Positions 55,738 through 64,000 of a stretch of DNA of 64,000 nucleotides are shown here, piece after piece. The DNA comes from Archangium primigenium (lineage in GTDB: Bacteria; Myxococcota; Myxococcia; Myxococcales; Myxococcaceae). The position numbers and the translations under genes were made by a program. The notes below the pieces were generated by a model, which worked only from the letters and a program-made list of their open reading frames with translations, was not told where the DNA came from and did no database searches. Position 1 is the stretch's first letter, and the number at the start of each line of letters is the position of its first letter. Where the stretch lies: assembly GCF_016904885.1 (NCBI RefSeq), contig NZ_JADWYI010000001.1, positions 4,216,001-4,280,000 on the forward strand, read 5' to 3'.

Positions 55738-56919
55738 GTGAACGAGCCATCGAGCAACGACAGCTTCCCCATTCACCCCACGGGTCCAGACGGTCTTCTC
55801 TTCGAGGGACCCGCGTACCGCTACACCTTCGTCTCCCCTCTGTTGGACGTGCCTGAGCCCATGGCCATCGCCCGACGCACTCCCGTGAAAGGGGAGGGGG
55901 CTGCGTGCGGCGTCATCCTCAAGCGGGTGCAGATGCCTCCCGAGGACGAGCGCCGCCAGCGGGCAGTGGAGGAGGTACGGCTCGCCACCCGGCTGCGCCA
56001 CCCCGGCATCGTCCAGGTGTACGGGCTGGAGGAGTACGAGGGCGCCCCCTACGTGGTGATGGAGCACACCGAGGGCCTCTTCCTGGCGACGGCCATGGAG
56101 ACGGCATTGCTGCTGGGCAGGACGCTCGCACCCGCTCATGTCGTCTACATCGCCGCCGAGGTGGCCGACGCCCTCCACCATGCCTGGAACAGTCCGGGCG
56201 AGGATGGCCGCCCGCTGCACCTCGTCCACCGGGCGGTGAGTCCCCCGAGCATCCGGCTGGAGTTCAGCGGCAGGGTGACGCTCACCGACTTCGGCGTGGC
56301 GTACTCACGGATGGTGGGCCGGTTGGACACGCCCTCCACGGTGCTGCGTGCGGAACTGGCCTATGCCGCTCCCGAGGTGATGCGCCGCCAGAAGCCCGAT
56401 GGGCGAGCGGACCTCTACTCGCTGGGCATGGTGCTGCTGGAAATGCTGTCGGGGCAGTACCCGCTGGATCCGCCGGACGTGAGCGTGCCTTTCAGTGGGT
56501 CCGCGGCGGCAAGCCGGTATAACGCCCGCGTCCGTCCCGAGCGGCCCTCCTGGACGAGCCCAGGGGAGCTGGCCAACCGCATCCTGAGCTTCGGCCCGGA
56601 TGACGTGGAGCGGGTGGCCGCCGAGCTTACCGAGCCGCTCAAGTGCATCCGCCACAAGGCCCTGCAAGCCCACCCGGACGACCGCTACCAGACCGCCGGT
56701 GAGATGCGGGACGAGCTGCGCGCGTGGCTCAACGACCAGGGCAGGCCGTTCGGGCTCTCCGATGCGGAGGCGGAGCTGGGAGCCCTCCTCCGTGAGAAAC
56801 CTTCTCCCCAGGAAACGCACGCATTCCCCATCGAGAAGGGCGTCCTGCTTACACCCGAGGAGGAAGCCTCGGTCGAGGAGGACGCCACCGAGGAAGAGAC
56901 GAAAGACCAAGGTGGGTGA
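55738..56919 (+). CDS. Ser/Thr pseudokinase
   Basis: A 393-residue kinase-fold protein with a GTG start behind AGGAGG. The lobes are recognisable: VILKRVQ (Lys62), LVHRAVSPPSI (162-172), TDFG (183-186), AAPEV (210-214) and DGRADLYSLGMVLLEMLSG. The glycine loop is missing and the catalytic Asp of HRD is Ala (HRA), with the metal-binding Asn also lost. It should bind but not phosphorylate. There is no transmembrane segment; the tail is acidic. The next gene, an XRE regulator, begins 2 bases after its stop codon, so the pair is an operon. Confidence 0.82.
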   Translation: MNEPSSNDSFPIHPTGPDGLLFEGPAYRYTFVSPLLDVPEPMAIARRTPVKGEGAACGVILKRVQMPPEDERRQRAVEEVRLATRLRHPGIVQVYGLEEYEGAPYVVMEHTEGLFLATAMETALLLGRTLAPAHVVYIAAEVADALHHAWNSPGEDGRPLHLVHRAVSPPSIRLEFSGRVTLTDFGVAYSRMVGRLDTPSTVLRAELAYAAPEVMRRQKPDGRADLYSLGMVLLEMLSGQYPLDPPDVSVPFSGSAAASRYNARVRPERPSWTSPGELANRILSFGPDDVERVAAELTEPLKCIRHKALQAHPDDRYQTAGEMRDELRAWLNDQGRPFGLSDAEAELGALLREKPSPQETHAFPIEKGVLLTPEEEASVEEDATEEETKDQGG

Positions 56920-56921
56920 CC

Positions 56922-57317
56922 ATGAAGAAGAACACCCATCTGATGACGAAGAAGAAGATGACTGTCCACCTGGGAGAAGTGCTGCGCGAGGCGCGGCTCA
57001 AAGCCGAACTCACCCAGGCGGACGTGGCCGAGCGCGTGGGCGTGGCCACCGAGGTGTATGGGCGGGTAGAGCGGGGCAACCTGACGCCAAGCGTCCCCAG
57101 CCTGAGACGGCTGTGTGTGGCTCTCCGGGTAGACGCCAACGCCGTCCTGAACCTCACTGGCCATGAGGCGGCGACCTGGTTGCAGGAGTCCGAGCCTACT
57201 CCGGAGGAGTCACCACAACTGCGCCGCCTGCTGCGTATCCTGCGCCAGTTGGATGACAAGCAGCTTTGCGCTGTGGGCTATATGGCGCGCAGCCTCGTGT
57301 CATCCGAAGCCCATTAG
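56922..57317 (+). CDS. XRE family HTH regulator
   Basis: A 131-residue protein with a helix-turn-helix of the XRE type: LREARLKAELTQADVAERVGVATEVYGRVERG, followed by PSVPSLRRLCVALRVDANAVL. The C-terminal ~40 residues are helical and may dimerise. It starts 2 bases after the pseudokinase gene. It is homologous to the next gene, which runs convergently and overlaps it by 4 bases. The ATG at 56922 is preferred; a GTG at 56916 is also in frame. Confidence 0.85.
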   Translation: MKKNTHLMTKKKMTVHLGEVLREARLKAELTQADVAERVGVATEVYGRVERGNLTPSVPSLRRLCVALRVDANAVLNLTGHEAATWLQESEPTPEESPQLRRLLRILRQLDDKQLCAVGYMARSLVSSEAH

Positions 57318-57691
57318 CTTTCGTCCGAGAGGTGGGGGTCGGCCGTCTCCAGCAGCTTGCGCAAGAGCGCCAACCGCTCCGGCGGCCACCTGTGCAAGAG
57401 GTGGATGATGCGGCTGAGTTCCGGGTGCTCTCTGCCCCCTGGGGCAGGGGCTGATGCTGTTGTCTTGGGGGCTTGAGTATCCAGGGACAGGAGTGCATCC
57501 GAGGAGATGCCCAGGGTTTCGCAGATGCGCCGCAGCGTGGGGACGCTGGGCACCATGGCGCCCCGCTCGACCCGGCCGTAGACGCCGGACTTCAGGCGCA
57601 CCTTCTTGGCCACCTCCACCTGCGTGAGGCCCATCCGAAGGCGAGCAGCCCGGGCCGCGTCCCCCAGCGCGTGTCGCAGCTTCTCGTCCAT
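57314..57691 (-). CDS. XRE family HTH regulator, paralogue of convergent neighbour
   Basis: A 125-residue protein with an XRE-type helix-turn-helix: ARAARLRMGLTQVEVAKKV and YGRVERGAMVPSVPTLRRICETLG. The C-terminal part is helical (RIIHLLHRWPPERLALLRKLLE) with a Pro/Ala linker. It is about half identical to the convergent XRE protein through the HTH. Its 3' end overlaps that gene by four bases. It may control the pseudokinase operon or its own promoter. Confidence 0.84.
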   Translation of the reverse strand: MDEKLRHALGDAARAARLRMGLTQVEVAKKVRLKSGVYGRVERGAMVPSVPTLRRICETLGISSDALLSLDTQAPKTTASAPAPGGREHPELSRIIHLLHRWPPERLALLRKLLETADPHLSDES

Positions 57692-57767
57692 GGTGTCCGT
57701 CTACCGGAAAGAGTAGGGGCGGGGCCAGATTCTCCTCTTCATGGGACGAGGGTTAAACTTCCGCTCC

Positions 57768-57932
57768 ATGGCGACCAAGGAAGACCTGCGCTCGGACGTG
57801 TCTCGGCTCCCTCCCGAGGAGCGCGCCGAACTTGAGCGCCGCGCTCGTGAAGTGCTCGGCGGAAGCGTGAAGACGGTCTCCTGGGAGCAAGTCGAGGAGC
57901 GCATCCGCGCCCGGCTCGGTCCGCGGCGGTGA
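57768..57932 (+). CDS. Small 54-residue protein
   Basis: A 54-residue charged helical protein (DLRSDVSRLPPEERAELERRAREVL, then WEQVEERIRARLGPRR). It resembles short antitoxin-like helices of the addiction-module type, but without a recognised partner gene. It is preceded by a purine-poor leader, so expression is uncertain. The ATG at 57768 is preferred to an earlier in-frame one at 57741 by length and sequence. Confidence 0.5.
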   Translation: MATKEDLRSDVSRLPPEERAELERRAREVLGGSVKTVSWEQVEERIRARLGPRR

Positions 57933-57955
57933 AGGTTCGTCTCGAACTCCCGGAC

Positions 57956-57985
57956 AGCGCTTGGGGATGACCTCACCCAAGCGCT
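57956..57985. terminator. Perfect 10-base dyad between convergent genes
   Basis: AGCGCTTGGG (57956-57965) and CCCAAGCGCT (57976-57985) with a 10-base loop. No T-run. It sits between the 54-residue gene and the GST gene and is probably a terminator. Confidence 0.5.
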
Positions 57986-58017
57986 TCAGGCCCGCGCCAG
58001 CCCCGCGCGCCTCGGGC

Positions 58018-58746
58018 TCAGGCGGCCTTGAGGTCCGGCGGCGTCCAGTTGGCGAAGAACTCCTTCTTGAAGCGCGTGCAGTAGCGCACCAGATTGGTCT
58101 GGCTCAGCGTGAACTGCTTGAGATCCGTGTCCACCGGGTTGGCGATGACGCTCACCAGGAACGAGTAGAGCCCCGCGTCGAAGGACGTGGGCTTGTCCCC
58201 GAGCAGGTACTTGTTCTCGCCCATGATGGTCGCGATGGCGCCGATGTCCGCGATGGCCAGCGCCTGCACCTCCTCGGAGCTGTGCCGGCCCGTGCCCTGG
58301 TCGTGCAGGATGCGCAGCATGCCCTGGCGCAGCGTGGCCACCGGGATGTCACCGCCCACCACCCAGGGCACCATCGTCTCGGCCACCGGCCGGTAGGCGA
58401 GCCAGCCCGCCTCGTCCGCCCAGCGCATGTAGACGATATACCAGTAGGTGCACTCCTCGAGCATGCGGCGCACCGTGTGGCCCACCGCCACCTGCATGGG
58501 CGTGAGCTCCTTGTCGAGCGGATCCCCGTGCTTCTTCTTCAGGTACTCGATGATGAACTGCGAGTCGCCCATGCGCTGCCCCTCGAACTCCACATAGGGC
58601 ACCTTGCCCTTGGGCGCCTTGCGCAGGTCCGCGAGCTTCACCTCGTAGGGCAGTCCCGTCATCCGCAGGTACGCCTCGAGCTTGAAGCAGAAGGGGCTGA
58701 GGTTCGGGGTGCCCCAGGCCACGGGAGTTTGGTAGACGGTGATCAT
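58018..58746 (-). CDS. Glutathione S-transferase family protein
   Basis: A 242-residue protein with an N-terminal thioredoxin-like domain (ITVYQTPVAWGTPNLSPFCFKLEAYLRMTGLPYEV, then KVPYVEFEGQRMGDSQFIIEYL with the Pro and Asp/Ser contacts to glutathione) and a helical C-terminal domain. The long N-terminal loop and the C-terminal region (YLLGDKPTSFDAGLYSFLVSV) resemble metaxin/failed-axon-connection type GSTs. Whether it conjugates glutathione is unclear. It follows the molybdenum enzyme gene by 7 bases and is likely co-transcribed. Confidence 0.85.
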   Translation of the reverse strand: MITVYQTPVAWGTPNLSPFCFKLEAYLRMTGLPYEVKLADLRKAPKGKVPYVEFEGQRMGDSQFIIEYLKKKHGDPLDKELTPMQVAVGHTVRRMLEECTYWYIVYMRWADEAGWLAYRPVAETMVPWVVGGDIPVATLRQGMLRILHDQGTGRHSSEEVQALAIADIGAIATIMGENKYLLGDKPTSFDAGLYSFLVSVIANPVDTDLKQFTLSQTNLVRYCTRFKKEFFANWTPPDLKAA

Positions 58747-58753
58747 CGGTGTT

Positions 58754-60970
58754 TCATCCAATCGTGGGCTGCTCGTCACGGCCAGTGCATTCTACCGGTT
58801 CAATCCGCACCTGAAGCCCGGAGAATGCGGCGTTTCCGCTGATTTCATCGATAGCGCGGTCATCTGACAGGTCATTGATGCTGACCCCGGCGTGCGCCCC
58901 CGCCACCCGGAGTTGGACCCCCGGACGACCATGGCCGTACCCGTGGGGCAGGCTCACCACGCCGGGCATGACCTCGTCGGTGACCGTGACCGGGGCGGAC
59001 ACCTCACCCACCCGGGAGGTGATGCGGGCCTCGCCCCCATCGCGCAGCCCCAGCCGCCGGGCGTCCTCGGGGTGCACCATCAGCGTACACCGGGGCTTGC
59101 CGCTCACGAGCCTGGCCACGTTGTGCATCCAGGAGTTGTTGTCGCGCACGTGGCGTCGGCCGATGAGCAGCAGCTCGCCGTCGGAGCGCGCCGGGCCCTC
59201 GGCCGGGAGCAGCGTGGCGCGCAGGCGCTGGAGGTCCCCCACCAGGAGTTCGGGCGCGAGCTGGAGGCGGCGCTCGCGCGTGGCCAGGCGCTGGGGCAGG
59301 CACGGCCGGAGCGCCCCCAGGTCCATGCCGTGCGGCTGGGCCTTGAGGCGCGAGAGGCTCAAGCCCGGACGGAAGGGGCGGGGCTTGAAGCCATAGGGGC
59401 CCGCGCGCAGGCCCAGGTCCAGGATGCCGTCGGGCCCCAGGGCCTTGAGGGCCTGGTAGGACAGCTCGCCCTGCACGCGCGGCGCGCCGTGGAGCCGGTC
59501 CAGGTGGTGCTTGAGCTCCAGGAAGATCTCCCAGTCATGGCGCGCGCCCGGCGGCGCGGGGAAGAGCGGCGGCGAGTACTTGACGGTGTTGCGCACCGCG
59601 AACGCGTTGAAGACGAGATCGAAGTGGCCGCGCTCCAGCTGGGTGACGGGCGGCAGGATGATGTGCGCGTGGCGCGTCGTCTCGTTGATGTACGGGTCGA
59701 TGCTCACCATGAAGTCCAGGGACGCGAAGGCCTCGTCCAGCTGCCGCCCGTTGGGCGTGGACACCACGGGGTTGCCCGCGGAGGTGACCAGGGCGCGGAT
59801 CTGCCCCTCGCCCGGGGTGAGGATCTCCTCGCCGAGCACCGACACCGGCAGCTCCCCGGAGAACTCCGGCAGCCCGCGCACGCGGCTCTTCCACCGGCCG
59901 ATGCTTCCCCGGCTCATGCGCATGGCCTGGGGGCCGCCCACGAGATCGAAGGCGGGCCGGGTGAACATGGCGCCGCCCTCGCGGTCGAAGTTGCCCGACA
60001 CCACGTTGATGACGTTGATGAGCCACTGGCACAGGCCCCCGAAGGCCTGTGTGGACACGCCCACGCGGCCGTAGCACACGGCGGAAGGGGCCTCGGCGAA
60101 CGCCCGGGCGATGCGCCGGGTGGTCTCCGCGGGGATGCCGGTCTGGGGGGCGACGCGCTCGGGGGTGAACTCCCGGGACAGCTCGTGCACGTGCGCCAGG
60201 CCGTCGGTGAACGCCGCGAGCCGACCCAGGCGCGGGCCCACCTCGTGGACGAGCACGTGCACCACGGCCAGCAGCCACAGCGCGTCCGTGCCCGGGCGGA
60301 TGAAGAGGTGCTCGTCCGCCAGGCGCGCCGTCTCCGTCTTGCGCGGATCCACCACCACGGCCTTGCCGCCGCGCTGCTGCAGCGCCTTGAGCCGCGCGCG
60401 GAAGCCCGGCGCCGTCATCAGGCTGCCGTTGGAGGCCACGGGGTTGGCGCCCAGGATGAGCATGAAGTGCGTGCGGTCCACGTCCGGCACGGGGATGAGC
60501 AGCTGGTGGCCGAGCATCAGGTACGAGGCCAGGTGGTGCGGCAGCTGGTCCACCGACGTGGCGGAGAACTTGTTGCGCGTGCGCAGGGCCTTGAGGAAGA
60601 AGGGCAAGAGCAGCATCGCCCCGTGGTTGTGCACGGTGGGATTGCCCGAGTAGATGGCCACCGCGTTCTTGCCGTGGGCCTTCTGCACCGCGTGCAGCCG
60701 TTGGGCCGTCTCCGCGAGCGCCTCCTCCCAGGACAGGGGCTCCCAACCCGTGGCGGTGCGACGCACGGGCTGGCGCAGCCGGTCCGGATCCTCGTGCAGA
60801 TCCTTCAGGGCCACGGCCTTGGGGCAGATGTGGCCCTGGCTGAAGGGATCCGCGTCATCGCCGCGGATGGACAGCACCCGCTGCCCGTCCGTCTCGATGC
60901 GCAGCCCGCACATGGCCTCGCAGAGGTTGCAGGTGCGGAAGTGGGTGCGCGAAGGGACTGCCGTGGTCAT
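58754..60970 (-). CDS. Molybdopterin-dependent oxidoreductase
   Basis: A 738-residue enzyme of the DMSO reductase family. The N-terminal cysteines C14, C17, C21 and C49 (CNLCEAMCG ... GHICPKA) bind a [4Fe-4S] cluster. The Mo-bis-MGD domains follow, with YSGNPTVHN, ILGANPVASN, VVDPRKTETA and, at the C-terminus, the molydopterin dinucleotide-binding domain (RRHVRDNNSWMHN, VHPEDARRLGLRDGG). There is no Tat signal, so it is cytoplasmic. The substrate is unknown; members include formate and other dehydrogenases. Its start codon overlaps the stop codon of the repeat-protein gene. Confidence 0.88.
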   Translation of the reverse strand: MTTAVPSRTHFRTCNLCEAMCGLRIETDGQRVLSIRGDDADPFSQGHICPKAVALKDLHEDPDRLRQPVRRTATGWEPLSWEEALAETAQRLHAVQKAHGKNAVAIYSGNPTVHNHGAMLLLPFFLKALRTRNKFSATSVDQLPHHLASYLMLGHQLLIPVPDVDRTHFMLILGANPVASNGSLMTAPGFRARLKALQQRGGKAVVVDPRKTETARLADEHLFIRPGTDALWLLAVVHVLVHEVGPRLGRLAAFTDGLAHVHELSREFTPERVAPQTGIPAETTRRIARAFAEAPSAVCYGRVGVSTQAFGGLCQWLINVINVVSGNFDREGGAMFTRPAFDLVGGPQAMRMSRGSIGRWKSRVRGLPEFSGELPVSVLGEEILTPGEGQIRALVTSAGNPVVSTPNGRQLDEAFASLDFMVSIDPYINETTRHAHIILPPVTQLERGHFDLVFNAFAVRNTVKYSPPLFPAPPGARHDWEIFLELKHHLDRLHGAPRVQGELSYQALKALGPDGILDLGLRAGPYGFKPRPFRPGLSLSRLKAQPHGMDLGALRPCLPQRLATRERRLQLAPELLVGDLQRLRATLLPAEGPARSDGELLLIGRRHVRDNNSWMHNVARLVSGKPRCTLMVHPEDARRLGLRDGGEARITSRVGEVSAPVTVTDEVMPGVVSLPHGYGHGRPGVQLRVAGAHAGVSINDLSDDRAIDEISGNAAFSGLQVRIEPVECTGRDEQPTIG

Positions 60971-63900
60971 GACCTGTCTCCGGAAGAGGAACGCGCCCGG
61001 CGGCGGGCGGAGAGAGCGAACACGGCGAGCAGGCCCATCCAGCCCGCGGCCCCCGCGCTCGCGGGCGCGGCACCGCAGCCACTGGCCTGCTTCGCCACGT
61101 TCACCGTGAACGTGCACTGGGCGCTGTTGCCCGCGGCGTCCGTGGCCGTCACCTCGACGGCCGTGTCCCCGGGGGAGAAGCGCGAGCCGCTCGGCGGCGA
61201 GAAGGTGATGCTCGGCGCGGGGGTGACCCGGTCCGTGACGGCGGGCGCGGGCAGGTCCACCGCCACCGGACCCTCGGGGACGGAGACCGTCTGGGGACAG
61301 GTGAGCAGCGGGGGCAGCGTGTCCACCACCCGGACGGCGAAGCGGCACTCGCTCACGTTGCCCGAGGCGTCCTCGGCCTCCACGCGCACCGACGTCTCGC
61401 CCACGGGGAAGGTGCTCCCGGACGCGGGCGTGGCGCGGACTTTCACCTCCGGGGAGATGGCGTCCACCACGTTCGTCACCACGAAGTCCACCGGCGCCCC
61501 CGTGGGGCCCGTGGCCTCGACCTCGATGGCGGCCGGACACAGCAGCGTGGGCGCCACCGAGTCGCGCACGACGACGTGGAAGGTGCAGCGCGAGACGTTG
61601 CCCGCGCCATCCCGGGCGGTGACCTCCACGGGCGTGCGGCCCAGGGGGAAGCGCGAGCCCGAGGCGTGGCTGTAGGTGAGGCTCGGCGTGGACACGGGAT
61701 CATTCGCCTCCGCGGGCGGCCAGGTGGCGGTGGCGCCGCCCGGCTCCTCCGCCTCGACGAGGGCATCCGACGGGCAGGTGAGCGTGGCGGCCGTGGTGTC
61801 GCGCACGCTCACCACGAAGGTGCACTGGTTGGTGTTGCCGTGGTCGTCCGTGGCCGTCACCGTCACGGGGGTGTCCCCCTGGGGGAAGACGGTGCCCGAG
61901 GCCGGGGTGGCGGTGAGGCGCGGCTGGTGGGTGACGGCGTCCGTGGCCCACGGCGCGGCGTAGGTGACGCGCGCGCCCTGGGCGTCCGTGGCCTCCACGG
62001 TGGCGCCCGAGGGACAGAAGACGGCGGGAGGCGTCTTGTCCTGGACGGTGACGTCGAAGGTGCAGCTCGCCACCAGGCCCGCCGAGTCGCGCGCGGTGGC
62101 CGTCACCCGCGTGGTGCCGAAGACGAAGAAGCCGCCGGACTCGTGGCTGTAGGAGACGGCGGGCGGCAGGGTGGCATCGTCATCCGTGGCCTGGGCGGGC
62201 GCGTAGGTGACGGCCGCGCCGAGGGACCGCTGGGCCTCGACGGTCTGACTCGCGGGGCAGGTGATGGAGGGCGGCACGCTGTTGACGAGCCGGGCCAGCG
62301 GCAGGGACCACGGCTCCTGGCCGTGTCGGCCGTCGCTCGCGCTGAAGACCACGGTGTCGCCGTAGCGGGTGAAGCCCGAGGGCTCCGAGCCGAGCCGCCA
62401 GGGCGCGATGTCGTGCAGCAGGAAGGTGCCCGCCTCGGTGCCATCCGTGCGCCACAGCTCCGTGCCGTGCACGTCGTCGTTGGCGGCGAAGAGGACGAGC
62501 TGCTGCTCGGGCAGCGCGAACAGGGCCTCGGCGAGCACGCCGCCCCGGGCGCCCGGGAGGATGTCCTTGACGCGCGTGGTGCCCGCCTCGGTGCCGTCCG
62601 TCTTCCACAGCTCGCTGCCCGTGGTGCCATCGTCGGCGGTGAAGTACAGGTGCGAGCCCATCGCCGTGAGGGCCCGGGGCATGGCGCTTCCGGCCCCCGG
62701 GAAGATGTCCTTGACGCGGGTGGTGCCCGCCTCGGTGCCGTCCGTCTTCCACAGCTCCACGCCCGAGCCGCCATCCGTGGCGGTGAAGTACAGATGGCCG
62801 CCCATCCACGCGAACTGCTCGGGTCCGGAGTCCTGCCCGCCCGGCGCGATGTCCTTCACGAGGGTGGCGCTCGTGCCGTCCGTCTTCCACAGCTCGTTGC
62901 CCGAGCCGGCCGCGCCCGCCACGAAGTAGAGCGCGCCGTCCCACGCGCCCGCGATGCTCAGCACGGCGGAGCGGTCCTCGCCATTGCGGATGTCGGTGAC
63001 CTGGACGGTGCCCGCCTCGGTGCCGTCCGTCTTCCACAGCGCGCGTCCCCCCGAGGTGTCCTGGGCGAGGAAGTAGAGGGCATTGCCCATGCGCACGAAG
63101 TGCAGGGGGGTGGAGCCCTCGGGGCCCGGGACCAGGTCCTTGACGAGCACCGTGCCCTCGTCGGTGCCGTCCGTGCGCCACAGCTCCACGCCGCTCTCCG
63201 CGGTCTGGCCCGCGAAGACGATCACGGTGTCCAGGGCGGCGAGCGCGATGGGGTTGGGGTAGTCGTAGAGCTGCAGCGAGACCTTGGAGGACACCTGGGT
63301 GGTGCTCGCCACGGTGCCGCCGGTGCGCCACAGCTGGTAGCCGGTGGACACGCGCGGCAGCGACGCGAAGTAGAGGAAGTCCCCGAGCGGCGTGAGCGAG
63401 GTGATGCCCTGCGTGGAGGAGAACTGCAGCTCGATGCGCGGGATGATGTCCTTGAGCGCCACGGTGCTCGTCGCGCTGCCCCGGGTCTTCCACAGGCGCG
63501 CCGCCGCGTAGGGCTCGAAGGAGGTGAAGTACAGGTCCCCCTTCCAGTTGACGAAGGGCACGGGGCTGCCGCCCCGGGTGGGCGGCGGCGTGAGGTCCGA
63601 GCCCACGGGCCGCGTGTTGGCGAGCGTGCCCCGGCTCTGCCACAGCGTGGGCACGGCGGGGTCCGGATCCAGCCCGGTGCCCGGCGCGATCGCCGTGAAG
63701 TACATGGTGTCCTGCCAGGCGGTGAACGAGGCGGGCACCGGCGCCGTGGTGCTGTCGGGCAGGAAGTTGTTGCCGATGGCCTTGGTGCCCGCGGGCGTGC
63801 CGTCACTCGTCCACACCTCGTAGCCGTAGTTGAAGGGAAGGGTCTGCGAGCCGGTGAAGTAGAGCGTGTCGCCCAGCGTGTTCATCGCCATGGGACCCCG

Positions 63901-63999
63901 GCCGCCCAGGGCCTTGAAGTCCACGAGCTTCTGGGTGCCCGCCTCGCTGCCGTCCGTCGCGTAGAGCGCGGTCTCCAGGCGCGAGGCGTCCTTCACCCG
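60967..63999 (-). CDS. ELWxxDGT/HYR-repeat surface protein with MYXO-CTERM-like tail, 5' part beyond the edge
   Basis: At least 1010 residues; the N-terminus lies off the right edge. About the first 580 residues shown are repeats with ELWKTDGTEAGT or close variants, each ~50 residues, of beta-propeller type. Then come five HYR (hyalin) domains, each starting near PPxxxCPxxxxVEA. The C-terminus has SGCGAAPASAG, a hydrophobic helix and ARRRARSS, a MYXO-CTERM sorting tail. It should be a secreted or surface-attached protein with roles in adhesion or binding. The stop codon overlaps the start of the molybdenum enzyme gene. Confidence 0.88.
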   Translation of the reverse strand, partial: RVKDASRLETALYATDGSEAGTQKLVDFKALGGRGPMAMNTLGDTLYFTGSQTLPFNYGYEVWTSDGTPAGTKAIGNNFLPDSTTAPVPASFTAWQDTMYFTAIAPGTGLDPDPAVPTLWQSRGTLANTRPVGSDLTPPPTRGGSPVPFVNWKGDLYFTSFEPYAAARLWKTRGSATSTVALKDIIPRIELQFSSTQGITSLTPLGDFLYFASLPRVSTGYQLWRTGGTVASTTQVSSKVSLQLYDYPNPIALAALDTVIVFAGQTAESGVELWRTDGTDEGTVLVKDLVPGPEGSTPLHFVRMGNALYFLAQDTSGGRALWKTDGTEAGTVQVTDIRNGEDRSAVLSIAGAWDGALYFVAGAAGSGNELWKTDGTSATLVKDIAPGGQDSGPEQFAWMGGHLYFTATDGGSGVELWKTDGTEAGTTRVKDIFPGAGSAMPRALTAMGSHLYFTADDGTTGSELWKTDGTEAGTTRVKDILPGARGGVLAEALFALPEQQLVLFAANDDVHGTELWRTDGTEAGTFLLHDIAPWRLGSEPSGFTRYGDTVVFSASDGRHGQEPWSLPLARLVNSVPPSITCPASQTVEAQRSLGAAVTYAPAQATDDDATLPPAVSYSHESGGFFVFGTTRVTATARDSAGLVASCTFDVTVQDKTPPAVFCPSGATVEATDAQGARVTYAAPWATDAVTHQPRLTATPASGTVFPQGDTPVTVTATDDHGNTNQCTFVVSVRDTTAATLTCPSDALVEAEEPGGATATWPPAEANDPVSTPSLTYSHASGSRFPLGRTPVEVTARDGAGNVSRCTFHVVVRDSVAPTLLCPAAIEVEATGPTGAPVDFVVTNVVDAISPEVKVRATPASGSTFPVGETSVRVEAEDASGNVSECRFAVRVVDTLPPLLTCPQTVSVPEGPVAVDLPAPAVTDRVTPAPSITFSPPSGSRFSPGDTAVEVTATDAAGNSAQCTFTVNVAKQASGCGAAPASAGAAGWMGLLAVFALSARRRARSSSGDRS

Positions 64000-64000
64000 G

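Overview
The window is very GC-rich DNA from a myxobacterium, most likely of the Cystobacter/Archangium/Melittangium branch. The signs are a DUF2381 protein beside a Ser/Thr kinase, a DUF6178 protein, C-terminal tails of MYXO-CTERM type on two secreted proteins, several Ser/Thr kinases or pseudokinases, and many secreted proteins of unknown function. No rRNA, tRNA or CRISPR array was seen. The species is an inference.

Layout. 0-2.3 kb: the end of an MDR dehydrogenase, then a secreted PD-(D/E)XK-like nuclease candidate with an unknown partner. 2.3-7.3 kb: a DUF6178 protein, an O-antigen ligase-type polymerase with a GT4 glycosyltransferase, and a DUF4097 protein preceded by a long hairpin. 7.4-13.9 kb: a minus-strand smr-adenosine deaminase-pyrD operon, a Uma2 protein, a DUF2256/DUF3253 protein, a TerB-DnaJ protein, folD and an ADP-ribosylglycohydrolase. 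14-18.1 kb: a TonB-dependent receptor with a His-rich membrane protein, and an epoxide-hydrolase-type enzyme. 18.1-23.6 kb: metF, then gcvT-gcvH-gcvP with a promoter and terminator. With folD this forms a one-carbon/folate neighbourhood. 23.6-29 kb: an AlbA_2/Schlafen-type ATPase behind a near-perfect dyad, a manganese catalase, a Gfo/Idh/MocA oxidoreductase and a lone periplasmic binding lipoprotein.

29-45 kb is rich in secreted and unusual proteins: a Gly/Asp-rich exported miniprotein with a membrane partner and an HTTM (vitamin-K-carboxylase-like) protein; cspA; an 897-residue protein with a glycine-zipper C-terminus; a LysR regulator divergent from a quinone oxidoreductase; two proteins sharing an SGxPNPxWELS domain; a CehA/McbA-type PHP hydrolase; and a TonB-dependent receptor divergent from a lipoprotein that joins three F-box-associated (FBA) lectin-like domains to a phosphodiester-glycosidase-like domain. 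45-49 kb: a CDF metal transporter, a TonB-type energy transducer and a SpoIID/LytB protein.

49-58 kb is accessory: a Ser/Thr kinase with a frameshift in its P-loop, its DUF2381 partner, an IS5-family insertion with TTA target duplications, a lipoprotein plus cytosolic-partner pair that looks like toxin and immunity genes with a nearby partner remnant, a zinc-finger protein, a pseudokinase, and two convergent XRE regulators. 58-64 kb: a GST, a molybdopterin oxidoreductase, and a large ELWxxDGT/HYR repeat surface protein running off the right edge.

The strongest candidates for undescribed biology are the triple-FBA glycosidase lipoprotein with its divergent TonB receptor (40.1-45.1 kb) and the miniprotein-HTTM module (29.5-31.5 kb). 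All functions are read from sequence motifs. No database search was possible.
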